DNA of 64,000 bases, from contig CAJNOI010000114.1 in assembly GCA_905250115.1 (NCBI GenBank), positions 122,457 to 186,456 of the forward strand. The letters are read 5' to 3'. Shown piece by piece: positions 11,808-25,383 of this stretch. This DNA comes from Adineta steineri (lineage: Eukaryota > Rotifera > Eurotatoria > Adinetida > Adinetidae). How positions within the stretch are numbered: the first letter of the stretch is position 1; each line of letters opens with the position of its first letter. The notes below the pieces were generated by a model. That model saw only the letters and a program-made list of their open reading frames with translations, searched no databases and had not been told where the DNA came from. The position numbers and the translations under genes were made by a program.

Positions 11808-13050
11808 CTATTTGCTTGGCCAAACACGATTAAACATTTCGATAAATTTATCATAAATCATAAATGTTATTGCAACATCGGCACAAACACGGCCCAGGCG
11901 TGGTACAGTGCCTTTATAAAATCTATTTGAAAAAAGAAAAATAACATTAATCAATCTATTCAATATTGTAATCATTGAACACATACGCTTTTGGTCCTTC
12001 ATTTCGCATGATTTGCGAAGCACAATCCCATGTATTTTTATATTTTGAAGCTTCAAGACTTTGCATACGTGTTTTAACAACATCAAGTGGTGTATTACCA
12101 AAAACACTGGCTGCACCAGCCATAAGACCAAATATACCTGTAACAAGTATGGGTACTGGTGCATTTGGTGCTCTATTTGTATAATGTCTATATTGTTCTT
12201 TTAATGTTTCCATAACAAAAAATCGAATAGCTTGATTCGATCCTTGTTTAAGCATTGTTGCTGTTAAACCTTGATAAGTACCTCGAATACCTATAATATA
12301 AATAAATTAAACAATAAATCAAAATTTACTAGAAAATAATAACCTTCTGTTCGTATAATTTCACGAACACCATGAAAAAATCCACGATAATTAGGTTTAG
12401 CTAAACTTTGATCTTGAATAAATTTAACTTTAACTGTTTCCATTGGTGTAACAGCAAATATAGCTTCGGCTATCTAAAGATAAAAATAAAACTCATATAA
12501 TATTATATTTATATCTATCTATTTGTATAACTTACACCAGCACCTAAACCACATAAAAGTCGAGTTTTTGTATTTAATTGACCATTTGAATCAACAGCAT
12601 GTTTTTTAAGTTCTTCAAAAGCTCCAAAGCTTTTTTAGAGAAAAGAACAAAAAAAAAGATTTCAGTTGAATTTTCATTCATTAATTCTTACCGAACACCA
12701 CTTTTAGGTATTGATCCATATAAAAGTACACTAAGACCACGATAAAGACCAAAAAAACCACGACTATGTACTGTTTTTTTGACACAATCGACAATACCAT
12801 TGAATTGTCGTGGTTCACCACGTCTACTTCCTCCTTCATCTAATTGCAATTGTGTTTTAACAAATTCAGTTGGAAATGTTATACAGATTTCAATAGCACC
12901 AGTTATTCCACCTGAAAAATCATATATCAATATTATTTTTATTTCGATCTTCAATAATTAATGATTTTTACCAGCAATTACACCACGTACACCACCTACA
13001 GTTCCGGCAGCTGCTGCTGCATTTATATCACGACGATGAGTTGTTGACAT
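11808..13050 (-). CDS. SLC25A1: Mitochondrial tricarboxylate (citrate) carrier
   Basis: Six exons (13050-12972, 12911-12692, 12629-12536, 12473-12344, 12290-11987, 11922-11808) join in frame to 313 aa, the usual length. Three mitochondrial-carrier repeats are visible, each with its P-x-[DE]-x-x-[KR] signature: [14 protein letters not shown] and TPLDVVK. Family-specific stretches such as [38 protein letters not shown] sequence and [13 protein letters not shown] match animal citrate carriers almost residue for residue. It exchanges mitochondrial citrate for cytosolic malate across the inner membrane, supplying acetyl-CoA for lipid synthesis. The donor of the fourth intron is GTTATT, weaker than the others. 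No signs of decay. Confidence 0.96.
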
Positions 13051-14208
13051 AATGATGTTTTTGTTAATATATACTTGACTAAATGAGAGTTATGCAAATG
13101 TTAGGATCATGTGGTTTTATAGCTCTGAAACAAGGTATTAGGTGTCGAAAATAATTTTATTTTTATTGAAAGGTGAGCCAATCTATCGAAAGGGATTACA
13201 AAAAAAGTACCTTTCTCTATCGAACACGAAAGTTTTTCTTATAGAACAAAACAAGCCACATTATTGGATGACTCACACATATATGAAATATTCATTGGTT
13301 AATTATTGAACACAAATGTTTATGATGATGGCGCTGGAATCCGATCTGTTCGATGCATGAATTGTATCAAATAATTTCTTATAGATTTAAATATATGTAT
13401 AGATAGTAAAAGAATATTTTCATTCATTTGATAGAAAAGTTAATTAAACATTTATAAATTTTAATTTATAATATAGACAGAACTATTTTCTTATTATCAT
13501 ATATTTACAAAAGGAATATAAAAAAAACCATTTTATTAAGTGGTCTTAATAAATATATAAATGTCTCTTTATTTAATCTCTATTATGCTCTTTGCTCTTT
13601 ATCAATTGCATATTATTTGACCAAATTATCATTATAATCGAATTGAACATGAAGTTTTCTATACAATAAGAAAGCAATCAAGAATAAATATTTTTTCTTA
13701 TCCTTAAATAACTATCATAGAAATTGTAAAAGAGTTTCTCTTAAGTGTAATGAATGTAAATATAATGTCCTTGAATGAATAAGGAAAACAATTTTAGTTT
13801 GATTTGAATGAATGCATTTATCGTAACCAAAGCGAAAAAAAACACAAAGCAACTATATTTTTCTTCAAAAATCTGGTTTATTTGCTAAAACTATCGAGGG
13901 AATTTTCTTTTTGCCTTTTCTTCGATGACGTACGTAATATATTTATATTGTTAGTGATGTCGTCTTCATCGTTATATTATTTCTTTCAAGAAATCTATAG
14001 GATACGGAAAACGCAAAAAAAAGAAGAAGAAGGAGAAGAAGGAAAAAGGGAGGGGAAGAGAAAAAAAAGAAAGAGTAACTCGGTGACTATCGACAGGAAT
14101 TGTTACTTTATTTTACTGCTTTTTTATTTCTATTTATAAGTATAAGGGAAAAACCACGAATAACTTAGTTACTTGAACGTCTGTTTTAAATATTTATCTT
14201 ACAATAAT
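13051..14208. other. Spacer between divergent genes
   Basis: AT-rich spacer between the starts of the citrate carrier (-) and the Ly6-like gene (+). It contains the polypurine tract at 14015-14075. The open frame across 13804-14139 is low-complexity Lys/Glu and is not considered a gene. Confidence 0.45.
14015..14075 (+). repeat. 61-bp uninterrupted polypurine tract
   Basis: Every base on the plus strand is A or G, with GAAGAA and GGGAGGGG blocks. It ends 134 bases before the start codon of the Ly6-like gene. Such tracts can form triplex DNA or bind GAGA-type factors; no function is shown here. Confidence 0.75.
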
Positions 14209-14849
14209 ATGTTTTTCTGGCGGTATTTTGGTTTAGTTGGTAAGTTATCAAAAATATTCATAAATTTATAATAATTCAATTTTTTTTCTTCAATCGAATA
14301 GGTGTTATATGTGTATGTATAAGTTATTGTCAAAATGATGAACCATTATCAGATGATACTGATGAATTCGAGGAGCCCGTACCCCCGGAATATCTAGTTA
14401 AACTTTCTGTTGAGACTGAACCAAAATCTCATGCAACGACGAATACCGGTGAGGATGGTGGTGGTGTTGGTTCATCATATGACCATTTATCTGAACCATT
14501 TTCTTGTTATAATTGTACTAATTGCGATTCGCCATCGGAGTCATCAATACGTCCTTGTGATGCTGGTATTAATATGTGTTATGTGAGTTTTTATTTTGAT
14601 AGTAATATTAGATATATTTACTAAGTTCTTTAGAAAATACAGAAACGTATTGATGGTAAAAAGCGAGTTATACGTCGTGGTTGTTCAACATCAAAAGGAC
14701 AATGCCGTACACCCGATAGCGATCAATCAAAAAATGAAGTCGACAGTGTTACATGTTGCACAAGTCCGAAATGTAATCAAGGTATTCAATTGAATCCATT
14801 GTTCTTTCTTTCAATAATAAGTTTTTTCATTATTATTATTATTATATAA
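14209..14849 (+). CDS. Ly6/uPAR-domain protein, probably GPI-anchored
   Basis: Three exons (14209-14239, 14302-14582, 14634-14849) join in frame to 175 aa. An N-terminal hydrophobic signal peptide is followed by an acidic linker. A cysteine-rich domain begins SCYNCTNC and ends VTCCTSPKCNQ. It has ten cysteines and the closing CC-x4-CN motif that defines Ly6/uPAR three-finger domains. The last 25 residues are hydrophobic and end in a run of Ile, as expected of a GPI-attachment signal or single membrane anchor. Family members sit on the cell surface and modulate receptors or ion channels. The partner cannot be inferred. Frame continuity through the last exon to a stop supports the model. Distant similarity and the short first exon limit certainty. 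Confidence 0.7.
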
Positions 14850-17800
14850 AACTGCTAGAAATAGATTTTATTCTTATATATCACTTATCAGTTACCTTAC
14901 CTTCACACCCTTCTTTATATCATTTTCACGTGTAAAAGTAGACAATAACACGATATTCTAGATTTGTTTTTTGTTTTTTTTTGGCTTCTTTTTTGTATTG
15001 TTTGACAATAAACGAGAACAGTTTATAATTGAATATAGAATTGATCTTTTGCTTCAAAGAATTTCTTTCCGGTTCATGTCAATTTTGATTAATACAAAAG
15101 CAAAACGAAAATAATAGATGTATATATTTTCTTTTTTTTCGAACAAAAAGAATGCATGAAAGATCACTTTTTTTTCTCTTTAAAATAGAATAGAAGTGTA
15201 AACGGAAAGTCTCTTGTGGCCAATCATACAGAGAAGAAAATCCATAGGATTGATAAAAATTATATATAATATCAATGAATATACTTATAAAAGGAAATTA
15301 TTTAATGTTGCCATAGATTCATTGTAGCAGTTTCTATATCAATAAAAAAAGACTTCACTAATGATGTTGCATGTTATAAGTTCACTCCGGTAATTGACAA
15401 TGGAAACTTGTTTAATTGGTAAAACTATTCAATAATTTATAAATCAATGTTTTCGATACAAAATAATCGATTGATAAAAATCTTGGTAAAAGTATGTGTC
15501 ACAAAGTTTTAGAGATAAATAATTGTATGATAGAACTTTTCAACTTCGAAACAAACGTTTTGTTATGATTTAATTATAGCTTATTTTTCTTCTCGAAACT
15601 CATTTATAGTACTACAAGTAGTATTATATTTTTGTTCATTAACTAACATGCAAAAAATTATATGGTTATTATGAGATAGAAGAAAGACTTAAGATTAATC
15701 TCCTAAAAGATCTACTTACTTTGGCTTCAATGCAAGACTTTATCGTATTTTGCTTTACAAGACGATAAGATATGGGTAAGAGGAACTTGAATTTACGTTT
15801 AATACAGATGAGTGAAGATTTTCAACATGTCCTTCTCCAAATTAGGACTTTTTTTTTGAGGAAAAAGATTAGCATAATATTAACATGTCATTGAGAATGT
15901 CTTATATGCCATTAAAGCATAAATTATTAAATCGGTACACATTATTATTTGTATCAAAAAAACAGATAAGGCGAAAGTATGAATATTAGATTTGATATGG
16001 TTGACTGTATACTATTCATCATCCACTCAACGATATAGACTTTTTTTGTGTTTGAATAATGAGTAAATTTCCGGTTTAGTTGATTTGTAAGAAAGAAAAA
16101 TCAAGGATGTCTACGTAACTTGATATGACAGCAAACGTATTATTATTAGAAAATATAACAAGATTATTTGTATGATAGATCAATATGTATTCATTATTTA
16201 ATTGTCTTTCTTGAAGAACTAATCAATAGTCTTCTATGCATTATTAGTAGAATAATGATTAGAAAAGAACTTGCTTGGAGTATTAATATTACAGTATAGC
16301 ACCAAAAGCAGTACTATGAATATGATTAAATTCATAAAAAATGTTCAAGAATTAAATTAAACTCATCTGAAATTCAATACACTCCAAGGAAATATATACG
16401 ATCAAAATTTAATATTGACATCAACTTAACAAAAACGAGACTATTTAAAGGATCGACGTAAATAGAAAGTGTCTAACCGGAAAGAGAGAAATATAATTTA
16501 CATTTTGGTAAATACAACGTTCAATGGGTACTTGTGCAAATAATATAGTTTATATAGCTTAATTTCGCAATATACTATTTTCAATGTTAAAATATTTATC
16601 GTTGAAGTATGTGAAAACATGATATCTTTTTTTTTTGAATAGGCGCATTTAACAAATGCCATTTTCTCTTTCATTAAAGAATTGTTATTTCCAACTGTTG
16701 AGTAAAACCTTGAAGTTTTTAATTTATTTAACTACTTTTAATTGTTTTTTTTAATCTAAAAAAAGAGTTGACGAACAAAGACTTATTTTATTTGAATGTT
16801 ATAATCTTCAAATCTTCTTTTGACAATTATTAATTCTTGTCAGCAGACATTTATCAATGAATATTTATAGGTCATAATAATCTTAAATGTATTATCTAAA
16901 TGAATATTAAAAAAAATTAAATATATTTTCTTCCATTCATTGACCAAAATATCATCATGCTTTTATGTCGTTGTCTGAGAAGGATAAAGATAATGGTATT
17001 ATTAATAATATATAAGTCTAATTCTAGCTCGAATACTAATCAATTCAAGTTTGCATAATGAGAATATCCAATGATCAGTCAATTTAAGAATAATATTATG
17101 GAAACTAATTCATATATTGTTATTCTATATTTTATAGTTGTAGTTGATTCTGTATAGATTGAAAGTTCATTATAAAATGGCTGCACAGATAAACTACGTG
17201 AACATTTTATTCAAGAATTTTTAATTTATTAACTATTATTATGTATGTCGAAATATTCGTTATAAAATGAGCACATTAACTAAGTCAATATATAATAAAG
17301 CTATTAATATATGATTTCACTTTAATTTCTCGAATATTTTGTAAAGATACATCATATAAAAAAATATAAGACAGCTCAAGGTCATTTTCGACATGATAGA
17401 AAACAAAAAGGTTATGATAGCCAAAGGAAATCTGTGTTTTATAAAAAGGCCATAAAAACAAAAAGGAGATGTGTTAGTATTGGATTACTTAAATGAAGAA
17501 ATTAAAAAAGAAAACATGTAATCAAGTCTGTAGATAGTACAAAGATTATTTATTTAGTAGGTGACACGTAACTATAATGTTTAATATCTGAAATTGATGT
17601 ATTTTTTGCGATTAATTAATTGTTAATCGAGATCTTATCCCTTCAAATTCATATTCAATGTAAACTTATGATTATTTTTAAAGTTTTAATTAAATCTGTT
17701 TTGTATTCAGACACGACTTTCATTCAATTAGTAATTCTTTCTCTATATGAATAGACATCAGAGTCTCAAGAAATACTGCTAATTTCGTCAATCTAATATA

Positions 17801-18385
17801 ACGACAAGAATATAGTTAGATAAAAGCAAATTTATATGATTAACAACTGTACAAGATTCTGATGTTGAGAAAAGTAATAACCACGCCATACCAACTGTTT
17901 ATTGAAGAATAACCAAATATAGACATATATATACGTAGTTATAGAAGTATAAACAAATAAGCATTATTGATTTTTTTTTCTTCGTCTATTCACCTTCATG
18001 ATTGTTGATCTATCATTATAAAAAATTCTTTTTTTTCTTTTTTATAAATTCCTTCTTCTCTATTATTCAGCATATATGAAAACTTATCTAAAACAATCGT
18101 TGTTGGTGAAAATTATGTAAATAATTTCTGTGCCATTACAAAAGAAACATGCATGCACACACCCACACACGCACACACGCGTACACTCAAAATCAACAAA
18201 AAAATCAATAAGCAAGGGATATGATAATATTTTTATAGCCTAAACTACAAACATATGCTCAGGAAAAATGAATCATGCTCATATATTGAGCGAATAAATA
18301 ATTGATTTTTTTCACCGAGTATTGGTATGTGTGTGTGTATGTATGTGTTGACATATTTTATATATATAAATATAAAAAAAATCCT
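14850..18385. other. Gene-free spacer of about 3.5 kb
   Basis: AT-rich DNA between converging genes, with the 3' ends of the Ly6-like and PDZ genes at its borders. A CA-type microsatellite lies at about 18152-18184 and a GT run near 18328-18342. No exon chain or RNA gene was recognised. Confidence 0.4.
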
Positions 18386-21150
18386 TTAGAGATCGGTAAA
18401 ATGTTGTTGTTGTTGTTGTTGTGTTGAAGAATATGGATTAGGACTAATATTATTAGTATTTCTTTGATTATATCCATTATATTGTTCTTGAATTTTAGGT
18501 TGATTCCATGATGGATAATTAAAGTAATTAGTATTAGTTTGTTGTTGTTGTTGATTTGGAGAAAAGATTGATTGAGGATTATATGGAGGAGACCATGGTT
18601 GAGAAGCATTTCGTGTATGAGATTCTGCGATACCTAAAATAAGTTGATTGATGTGAATAATTTTATATATTTAAAAATCAATAGAAATGGAATTACCTTC
18701 ACGAATACTTGGTTCTATATTAAGATTGAGCGGTTTTCTTGAATCATTTCCTACACGTGGAGATGAATCTATGAATTGAAAATAAAGAATTTATTTCAAT
18801 TAAAATAGAAATTCATACTTTCAGCATTCCAACTACCAAACCCTTTTGGTTTAGCATTGAAATCTCCAAATCGTGGTCCAGATTGTACTGGCGGTGAAGG
18901 TGATAAAATCGGTTCAGAAAGAGCAGAAACAACAGGAGCAGGTGAAGGATTAAAAGTTGTTCGAACAGGTGAAAATCCTGGTCCTTCACTATCAGACCAT
19001 GATGGTGCTCGTTGACCCCATGGTTTAGCTATTGGCTATATAGAAAAAAAAACAATTTCAAAATAGAATATTTATCATACTATCAATAAATACTAACTCC
19101 ATTATTATTTGATGGTGGTGGTGGGGGTGGTCGATAACCTTGTTTTTTAACATTATTTTCATCGATAACCCATTTTTCAGATCGAGCTTTACGTTTTTGA
19201 AATAATGCTGCACCTTTACCTCCACTTTGATTTAAATCAGCAACAAGACTCATTGCATTAAATGGTGAAACATTTGTATGTGTTACATGTTCCTATAAGA
19301 AAAAAAGAATTCGATTTATAATAAATCTATGTATTTTTCTATTTTTTTGTACCTGCATATGCATTTGTTTGAATTCTTCGGGCGCACCAACATATCGTAA
19401 TGGATTAATATATTGAGCTTCATCTAAACTATGTTTAATACAATTAGGTATATTTGATGAGTGATGATATGTTTGCTGTTGGTTAGAATACGTTTGCTGT
19501 TGATTAGAATATGTTTGTTGTTGGTTAGAATATTTAAAATCATCTGTTTGTAAAGGTCGTAATGGTCGATATTGAGCCGCATCAGCTTCAATTGCAAATT
19601 TATCAGCACGTTGACGTTGTTTTTCAAATTTTGATGTACCTTTTTCTGTTGGATCACCACTTTCAAGAATTGATGCAATTTTATGTGCCATTTTTTTCTG
19701 CTCATCAATTGTTGGATATGTATTATATGGATTTTGATAAAAACTTGAATCATTATAACGTTTTTCTAAAAAAAATATTTAATTGTTAGATAATATCTAT
19801 TAAATAAAAGAAGAGAACTTACTATTGGCTACAGGTGATATGAGTAATTCAGCACCAATTTCTCGATCAATCGTTGTTTCCGATGGTAATGTGAGTTTGG
19901 GTGGTGGATTAAATCGAACAGCAGTTGTTTGCCGTTGCTGATATAATTGTCGTTGCAACTGTTCTTGTCTTTCACGTTCACGTTGTTCGCGTTCTCGCTC
20001 AAGACGTTGCTGTTCTAACTGATAACGATATACATCAAAAGGTTGTTGTTGTTGTTGCTGCTGCTGCTGTTGAGGTTTAACTGGTTCTGGCGGTACATAT
20101 TGGTCATATGCTCTACTTGTTATTGAACGGATTGGTAAAACAACATTACTTGGTCGTCGAGATGTATTTACCAATCGAGTTATTTTATAATAACGTGGAC
20201 CAGATGTAACATATTCTGAATCACTATAATAATTTTGTTCATTACCTGTGGAGATTTTTGTATTGTATACTGTTTTTGAAGGTGCAACATATGATTGTTG
20301 ATTAACTACATGTCGAACATTTGTTGTTGCTGTTGGTCCATTAGTAGGACGAACAGAAATTGTTGAACGACAAAATTCATTCGTATCCGAAACATAACCA
20401 CTTGTCATAGATCGTGGTGTATCATATGTACTATTTGATGTTGATGGTCGAAAACTAAATTGTTGTACTCGTGCTTTAGCTATGGGTGTTGGAGGTGAAT
20501 TCGTAGTTATAGTAGCTGTACGAAATATACTTGGTAAAGGATTTGTTACGGAACGTCCATAGGAATCCGCGTAACGTTGTTCTCGATTAATTGAATTAGT
20601 ATTATCGAAATGATTTGTATTCGATGTTGATGAATACAAAGAATACGTTGGTGTAGTACGTGATGATGGATATTGATAATAATCCGCTTGTTGTTTTGGT
20701 TGTGGTGTCAGCCGACTTAATGGACGAACAGGACTGTTTTCTCTTGTATCTATACTCGAACTGGAATCGAGTCGAAAACCACGTGAATTACCCGTACTAA
20801 AATATAAGAAAAAAGTAATATTATAGAAAACTTAATATTTATGTATACCTTTGTACTACAATAATTAATTGATCACGAACAGTATCGATTATATCATTTA
20901 TTTCACGTAATGATTGTAGTGATGAAGATATACCGTTAACTGAGACGATTGTATCACCTGCAGCAAGACCACCGTATGCTGCCTTGCTTCGACTTCGAAC
21001 CTATAAAATATGATTTGCAAAAAAAAAATTTGATTGTTTCCTTTTTTACAATACCTTAGCGATATAAACGGGTGTTTGACCACCGCCCGAAAGTCGAAAA
21101 CCCCAGGGAGCACCGCCTCGTAATATAACAGTTTTCCGATCACCTAACAT
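18386..21150 (-). CDS. PDZ-domain cytoskeletal protein (ZASP / synaptopodin-2 type)
   Basis: Eight exons (21150-21055, 21000-20849, 20796-19823, 19765-19353, 19292-19098, 19035-18819, 18768-18697, 18633-18386) join in frame to 788 aa. Residues 1-80 are a PDZ domain with carboxylate-binding loop GAPWGFRL and GLAAGDTIVSVNG. The rest is long, polar and disordered, with poly-Gln, an Arg/Glu-rich segment and a triple YSNQQQT repeat. Two copies of a short basic motif follow, EKGTSKFEKQRQRADKFAIE and GKGAALFQKRKARSEKWVID. These resemble the KGAxLFxKR motif of synaptopodin-2/CHAP proteins. No LIM domain is seen, unlike ZASP/PDLIM. Family knowledge suggests an actin or Z-disc scaffold in muscle. The domain call is firm; the exact orthology is not. 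Confidence 0.85.
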
Positions 21151-24066
21151 ATTCTATTTTTAGTCACTAATCCATACAAACAGCAGGAATTGTAATGTTC
21201 ATATTTCTTTTTCTTAGACAAATGTCAACAACGTATTTTGTTATGGCAGCCAAGATGCTCTTTTATCAAGCGCATGCAACAACATGATATATGTAACAGA
21301 GAAGAAGGAGATAAAGACAGGAAAATTGCAGAAATATTCTAATGAGAAAACATTTGACCAACGATAGCAAGCGTTCGGTCAAAAAAAGAAAAGGAGAAAG
21401 AAAACACTCGTCAATTAGAATACGTTTCCGATCTCTCCTTCTGATACGCCTAACGTAGTGGAAGGAAAAGAAGAAAAGAGGATTCCTTTTTCCTTTGGGT
21501 GTGACCTATGTACATGTATCGACAAATAGGAAATACAAACTAATTTTTTTTTCCCCTTCTCTTTTCTGTTATCCATGTGTGTACACATAAGTAAGTCTGG
21601 ATGATATTTGTAGATGAAGAATATCTTATTCTTGTCTACGAGTTTGCGTATCAATCGTAGAAAACGGAAGAAAAATAGCGAATATATCATAACAATAGAG
21701 ATCATACTTCTTTTTTCCTTTTTTCTCTTCTTCTTCTTCTCTTCGTTCCCATGCAACAAATGGTCTTATGATTGAGAGAGAGCTATCCATTTAAGATTAT
21801 CATTAAGCAGTCGTTCTTGCACGACAATAATTACACATTTTTTTTTGTTATGTTCTGCGACAAGCAGATGTTCGAGATTCTTTTGCTTAGCAAAAAAAAA
21901 TAATACATATATTATATGAAGTATATAAGAAGCCAAAAATAAATCCATCAGTCTTATACACAATGTGACAAAAAAACTATACACATATCATATATTTTTC
22001 TGTTGATATTGTCATTCTGTGACATACAGATTTCCATTAATATCATATTGGTACGATAAATACTATACAAATCGAGTTAGCTCAACTGTTATTTTTTCAT
22101 CATAAAAAAATAAGGAAAAAATGATTCGACATCGAGTATATATCAATTACTACACTAGAGATTAAATTCCAATGCAATTTATTTAGTTTTTTTTGTTTTA
22201 TACATCGATTAAGATGACCTTTTTTTTAATTTGTTATGCAAAAAAATAGACTGCTTATCTGTCTGCCTGTCTATATATATATATTATTGTTTCTGGATGA
22301 CTTACCACATATAAAAACTCTGTAAGCAAACAAAACAGAAAGATATTGTTGTTGTTCTCCTTCTTCTCGACTTTTTATTGTTTCTCATACGAATATCAAA
22401 GATATTGGATTTATATAAAACGATAATCGATGTGTTACGCTGTCAGTAACGCTCAGGTTAATACCAGTTGATAAGATATAACACTACAGCAACTTGCTCT
22501 ATGCTCATTGATAAATGTTACTCTTTGTCTCTATATGTTTAGGTATAAATTTATCCGATAAAGAAAGATGATGATTATGACTAATAATTGTGTCGATATA
22601 ATCAATGTTGATGATGACAGTTCTTTTACATAATAAGCACACACACACAAAATGATTCTTCGTACTATGTTACTATCTTCTAACGAATACCACCAACCTG
22701 CAATTGTTTTTCTACGTTCTTTTTTTTATATAACTCTCAAAGTTGATTGAAACATCTGTGTGAATATAATGCTCGTTCTATGACACATTAAGATATGGCA
22801 TCATATATATATATATATATACATCTAAAATCAATTTAAGGGAATATTAAAAGAAATAATGGATAGATAGAGAATAAAATATATTCCTGATGATGATTAT
22901 GTAGGCATACACAGCATGATAAAAATGAAGAAGAGACTAAAAAGAAAACAATCATTTCATGCAGATATCGATGAAACCTTGATCTCTGAAGAAATAAAAA
23001 ACTGAAGTGATAATTGATGGTGAATGACAAGATCATCTTAGAATTGTTCTCGTTCATGCATTGATAATATGATTATTTACTGCATATGTCATAACTGTTA
23101 TTCGATTATTGTTGATCAAGTTTTTGCAAGTTAACGGTTGATTGATATCTATCGCTAACAAAAATAATTGTTCGATTAGCTTATTTTCTTTATTGAAAGA
23201 AGGAATTAAACAATATAATTCAATGATTAATAACATAATATCAATTCTTTCAAGATATAGTTACATAACCAATAGTACATTGATTGATATATACATGGTT
23301 TAAGTAATACCACGAAAATACTATATAATTTTGAAAAAATATTTAGTTATCATGATAAATAATCAATTGAAGATATTAATTATTATGATTTCATTTCGAA
23401 GTAATTTTATATTTAAGAAATAGTAATTACATGATTAGTCATTATTTTAAAAATAAAATTTTGATCAACTTGTACTCGTAATGGTCTATTAGTAAGCGAA
23501 AAAACTTGGTTATATTAAATAGAATGTTTATAAGCCTACTTATAATGGAGAGATACTCTGAACAAACAGAAGTATGCTCTGCCTCTCTCGATCATGATAT
23601 TATATTAAATTAGTATAAAGATTTATTCTCAGCTTAATAACAAGCTAAACAATCGCTCTTTAGTTCTTATAGATACACAACAATGATAATCATGCAAGAA
23701 ATTGTACAATGAATATTAACTTATGTTTTTGAGTCCCTGTGAAATTAAAGAAGTCTTTTGAAAAAGAAAGCAACCCGCCTTTTAGTATATAAATATTCAA
23801 GCAATTATCAAATGTGATTTTTAATCGAGTAATATACTACTTTTTAAAAAGGTTTTTTTTATAATTACTGTTTTCTTACGACATCTGTTACGTATGGTTA
23901 TTATTTATCGATTCCTAACTGCATAGTTTTTCCGTTTTTCTTAGCAAATAGGGAAATGAAGATTGGCATCATCCATTTTGATCGTCCTTATCACGCATTT
24001 TCCTTCTTTTTTTTCTTATTTCCATTACAAATTGCAACATAGAAGTTAGATATTAATCGTTATAAC
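21151..24066. other. Gene-free spacer of about 2.9 kb
   Basis: Separates the starts of the PDZ gene (-) and the B-box gene (+), so promoters are expected at both ends. TA microsatellites occur near 22272-22285 and 22803-22821. No supported gene. Confidence 0.4.
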
Positions 24067-25383
24067 ATGTCACACCCTTGTACAGTTCCTACATGCAAAC
24101 GTATATCACGAGCTTTATGTTATTGTTGCCAGCAAAATCTTTGTTTACAACATTTAAATGAACATAATGCAGTTCTCGTCAGTCAATTAAATCCTTTGAC
24201 TGACGAAATCAACGGACTTGGTGATCGTTTGAATGTATTAAATATTCAAACTATGCTTAGTGATTGTCGTCACAAATTAGAACAATGGCGTTTAGATTGC
24301 CACGAGAAAATCAATCAATTTTTCGAACAAAGATGCCTTGAATTGGATCGTCTTGTAACTGTTAAATTAGATACACAACGGGAAAAAACGATAGAAGTAC
24401 AATCGAAAATAGCTGAACTATTACGTGAACAAGATGTAACTCGAAATGATATTGATTCATTAACATCACATATTCATCACCTAAAAAGAGAACTAGATAC
24501 TATCGAACAAATTCACTCTCGAATTGATACGCATTCGATCGTTATACCTGATCATTTAATTCAAATAGAAGAATTAACTGAACGAAAACTTGATCTATCT
24601 CATCTTTCACCAGTATACAAAACAATCCATCGTTTGGGTGGCAATTGTAAAGTAATTGCTATCAATGGTGATTTCTTACTAATGCAGCAAGGAAATAATT
24701 TATGTTTAATTGATCGAGAGATGACAATCATAAGAAAGAGTCTCTACTTTCAAGATGCGATATTTGACATGTGTTGGTCATCGATATTATCTCGCTTTAT
24801 AGTAATTGCTGAAAATGGTACTTATTTCGTAGATGAAAATACAATGGCCATTGAGACTCTGCAATCAATTGAAAAACGAAGATGGTTTTCATGTACGTGC
24901 TCTGATGCATTTTTATTTGCCTCAACTTTGGAAACAGAGCCATCTATTGTCAAATTTAGTATGTCTCCAACAGTAGTAGCAATTAAGGAATGGAAAACTC
25001 CATATACATGTACAAGCGGTGAACGCATTGATAACATTGTTTATAATAATTCGACCCTTGGTTTAATGATTTCGAACGTAAATACAGGGACTATGCGTAT
25101 GGAATTAAGATCTTCGGATACATTCGATCGTATTTGGACGCTTAAACTTGATATTGCTCCTAACAAGTCGATAGCAACTCGTTGCTGTTTGCTCAATTGC
25201 GGTGAATGGCTTGCAGCCGATTTTAATACAAGTTGTTTAGCGCAAATAACAAATGATGGCAAAATAAAAAAAAAGATCCCGTACCATACGGCACCATATC
25301 GTATAGCTTTGTTTGGTCCAGACTTATTAGTCGTATCTACTAAAGACGGAATCAACTCTCATAAAATATTGTATGAATGCTGA
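24067..25383 (+). CDS. B-box zinc-finger / coiled-coil protein
   Basis: Single-exon ORF of 438 aa. The first 33 residues carry a B-box-like zinc site with ligands Cys5, Cys10, Cys18, Cys21, Cys26, His29 and His33. About 130 residues of heptad-like coiled coil follow (to about residue 160). A C-terminal region of about 250 residues has regular beta-strand segments (FLLMQQGNNLCLID, FIVIAENGTYFVDE, LLVVSTKDGI), consistent with a beta-propeller. This resembles TRIM/NHL-like proteins without a RING finger, so ubiquitin-ligase activity is not expected from sequence. Such intronless B-box proteins are numerous in bdelloid genomes, from general knowledge. Role unknown; protein scaffolding is the most that can be said. 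Confidence 0.8.
   Translation: MSHPCTVPTCKRISRALCYCCQQNLCLQHLNEHNAVLVSQLNPLTDEINGLGDRLNVLNIQTMLSDCRHKLEQWRLDCHEKINQFFEQRCLELDRLVTVKLDTQREKTIEVQSKIAELLREQDVTRNDIDSLTSHIHHLKRELDTIEQIHSRIDTHSIVIPDHLIQIEELTERKLDLSHLSPVYKTIHRLGGNCKVIAINGDFLLMQQGNNLCLIDREMTIIRKSLYFQDAIFDMCWSSILSRFIVIAENGTYFVDENTMAIETLQSIEKRRWFSCTCSDAFLFASTLETEPSIVKFSMSPTVVAIKEWKTPYTCTSGERIDNIVYNNSTLGLMISNVNTGTMRMELRSSDTFDRIWTLKLDIAPNKSIATRCCLLNCGEWLAADFNTSCLAQITNDGKIKKKIPYHTAPYRIALFGPDLLVVSTKDGINSHKILYEC

Noticed and set aside
13804..14139. Open frame of 111 codons (+) upstream of the Ly6-like gene
   Set aside because: Low-complexity Lys/Glu/Gly from the polypurine tract and no splice partners or family resemblance.
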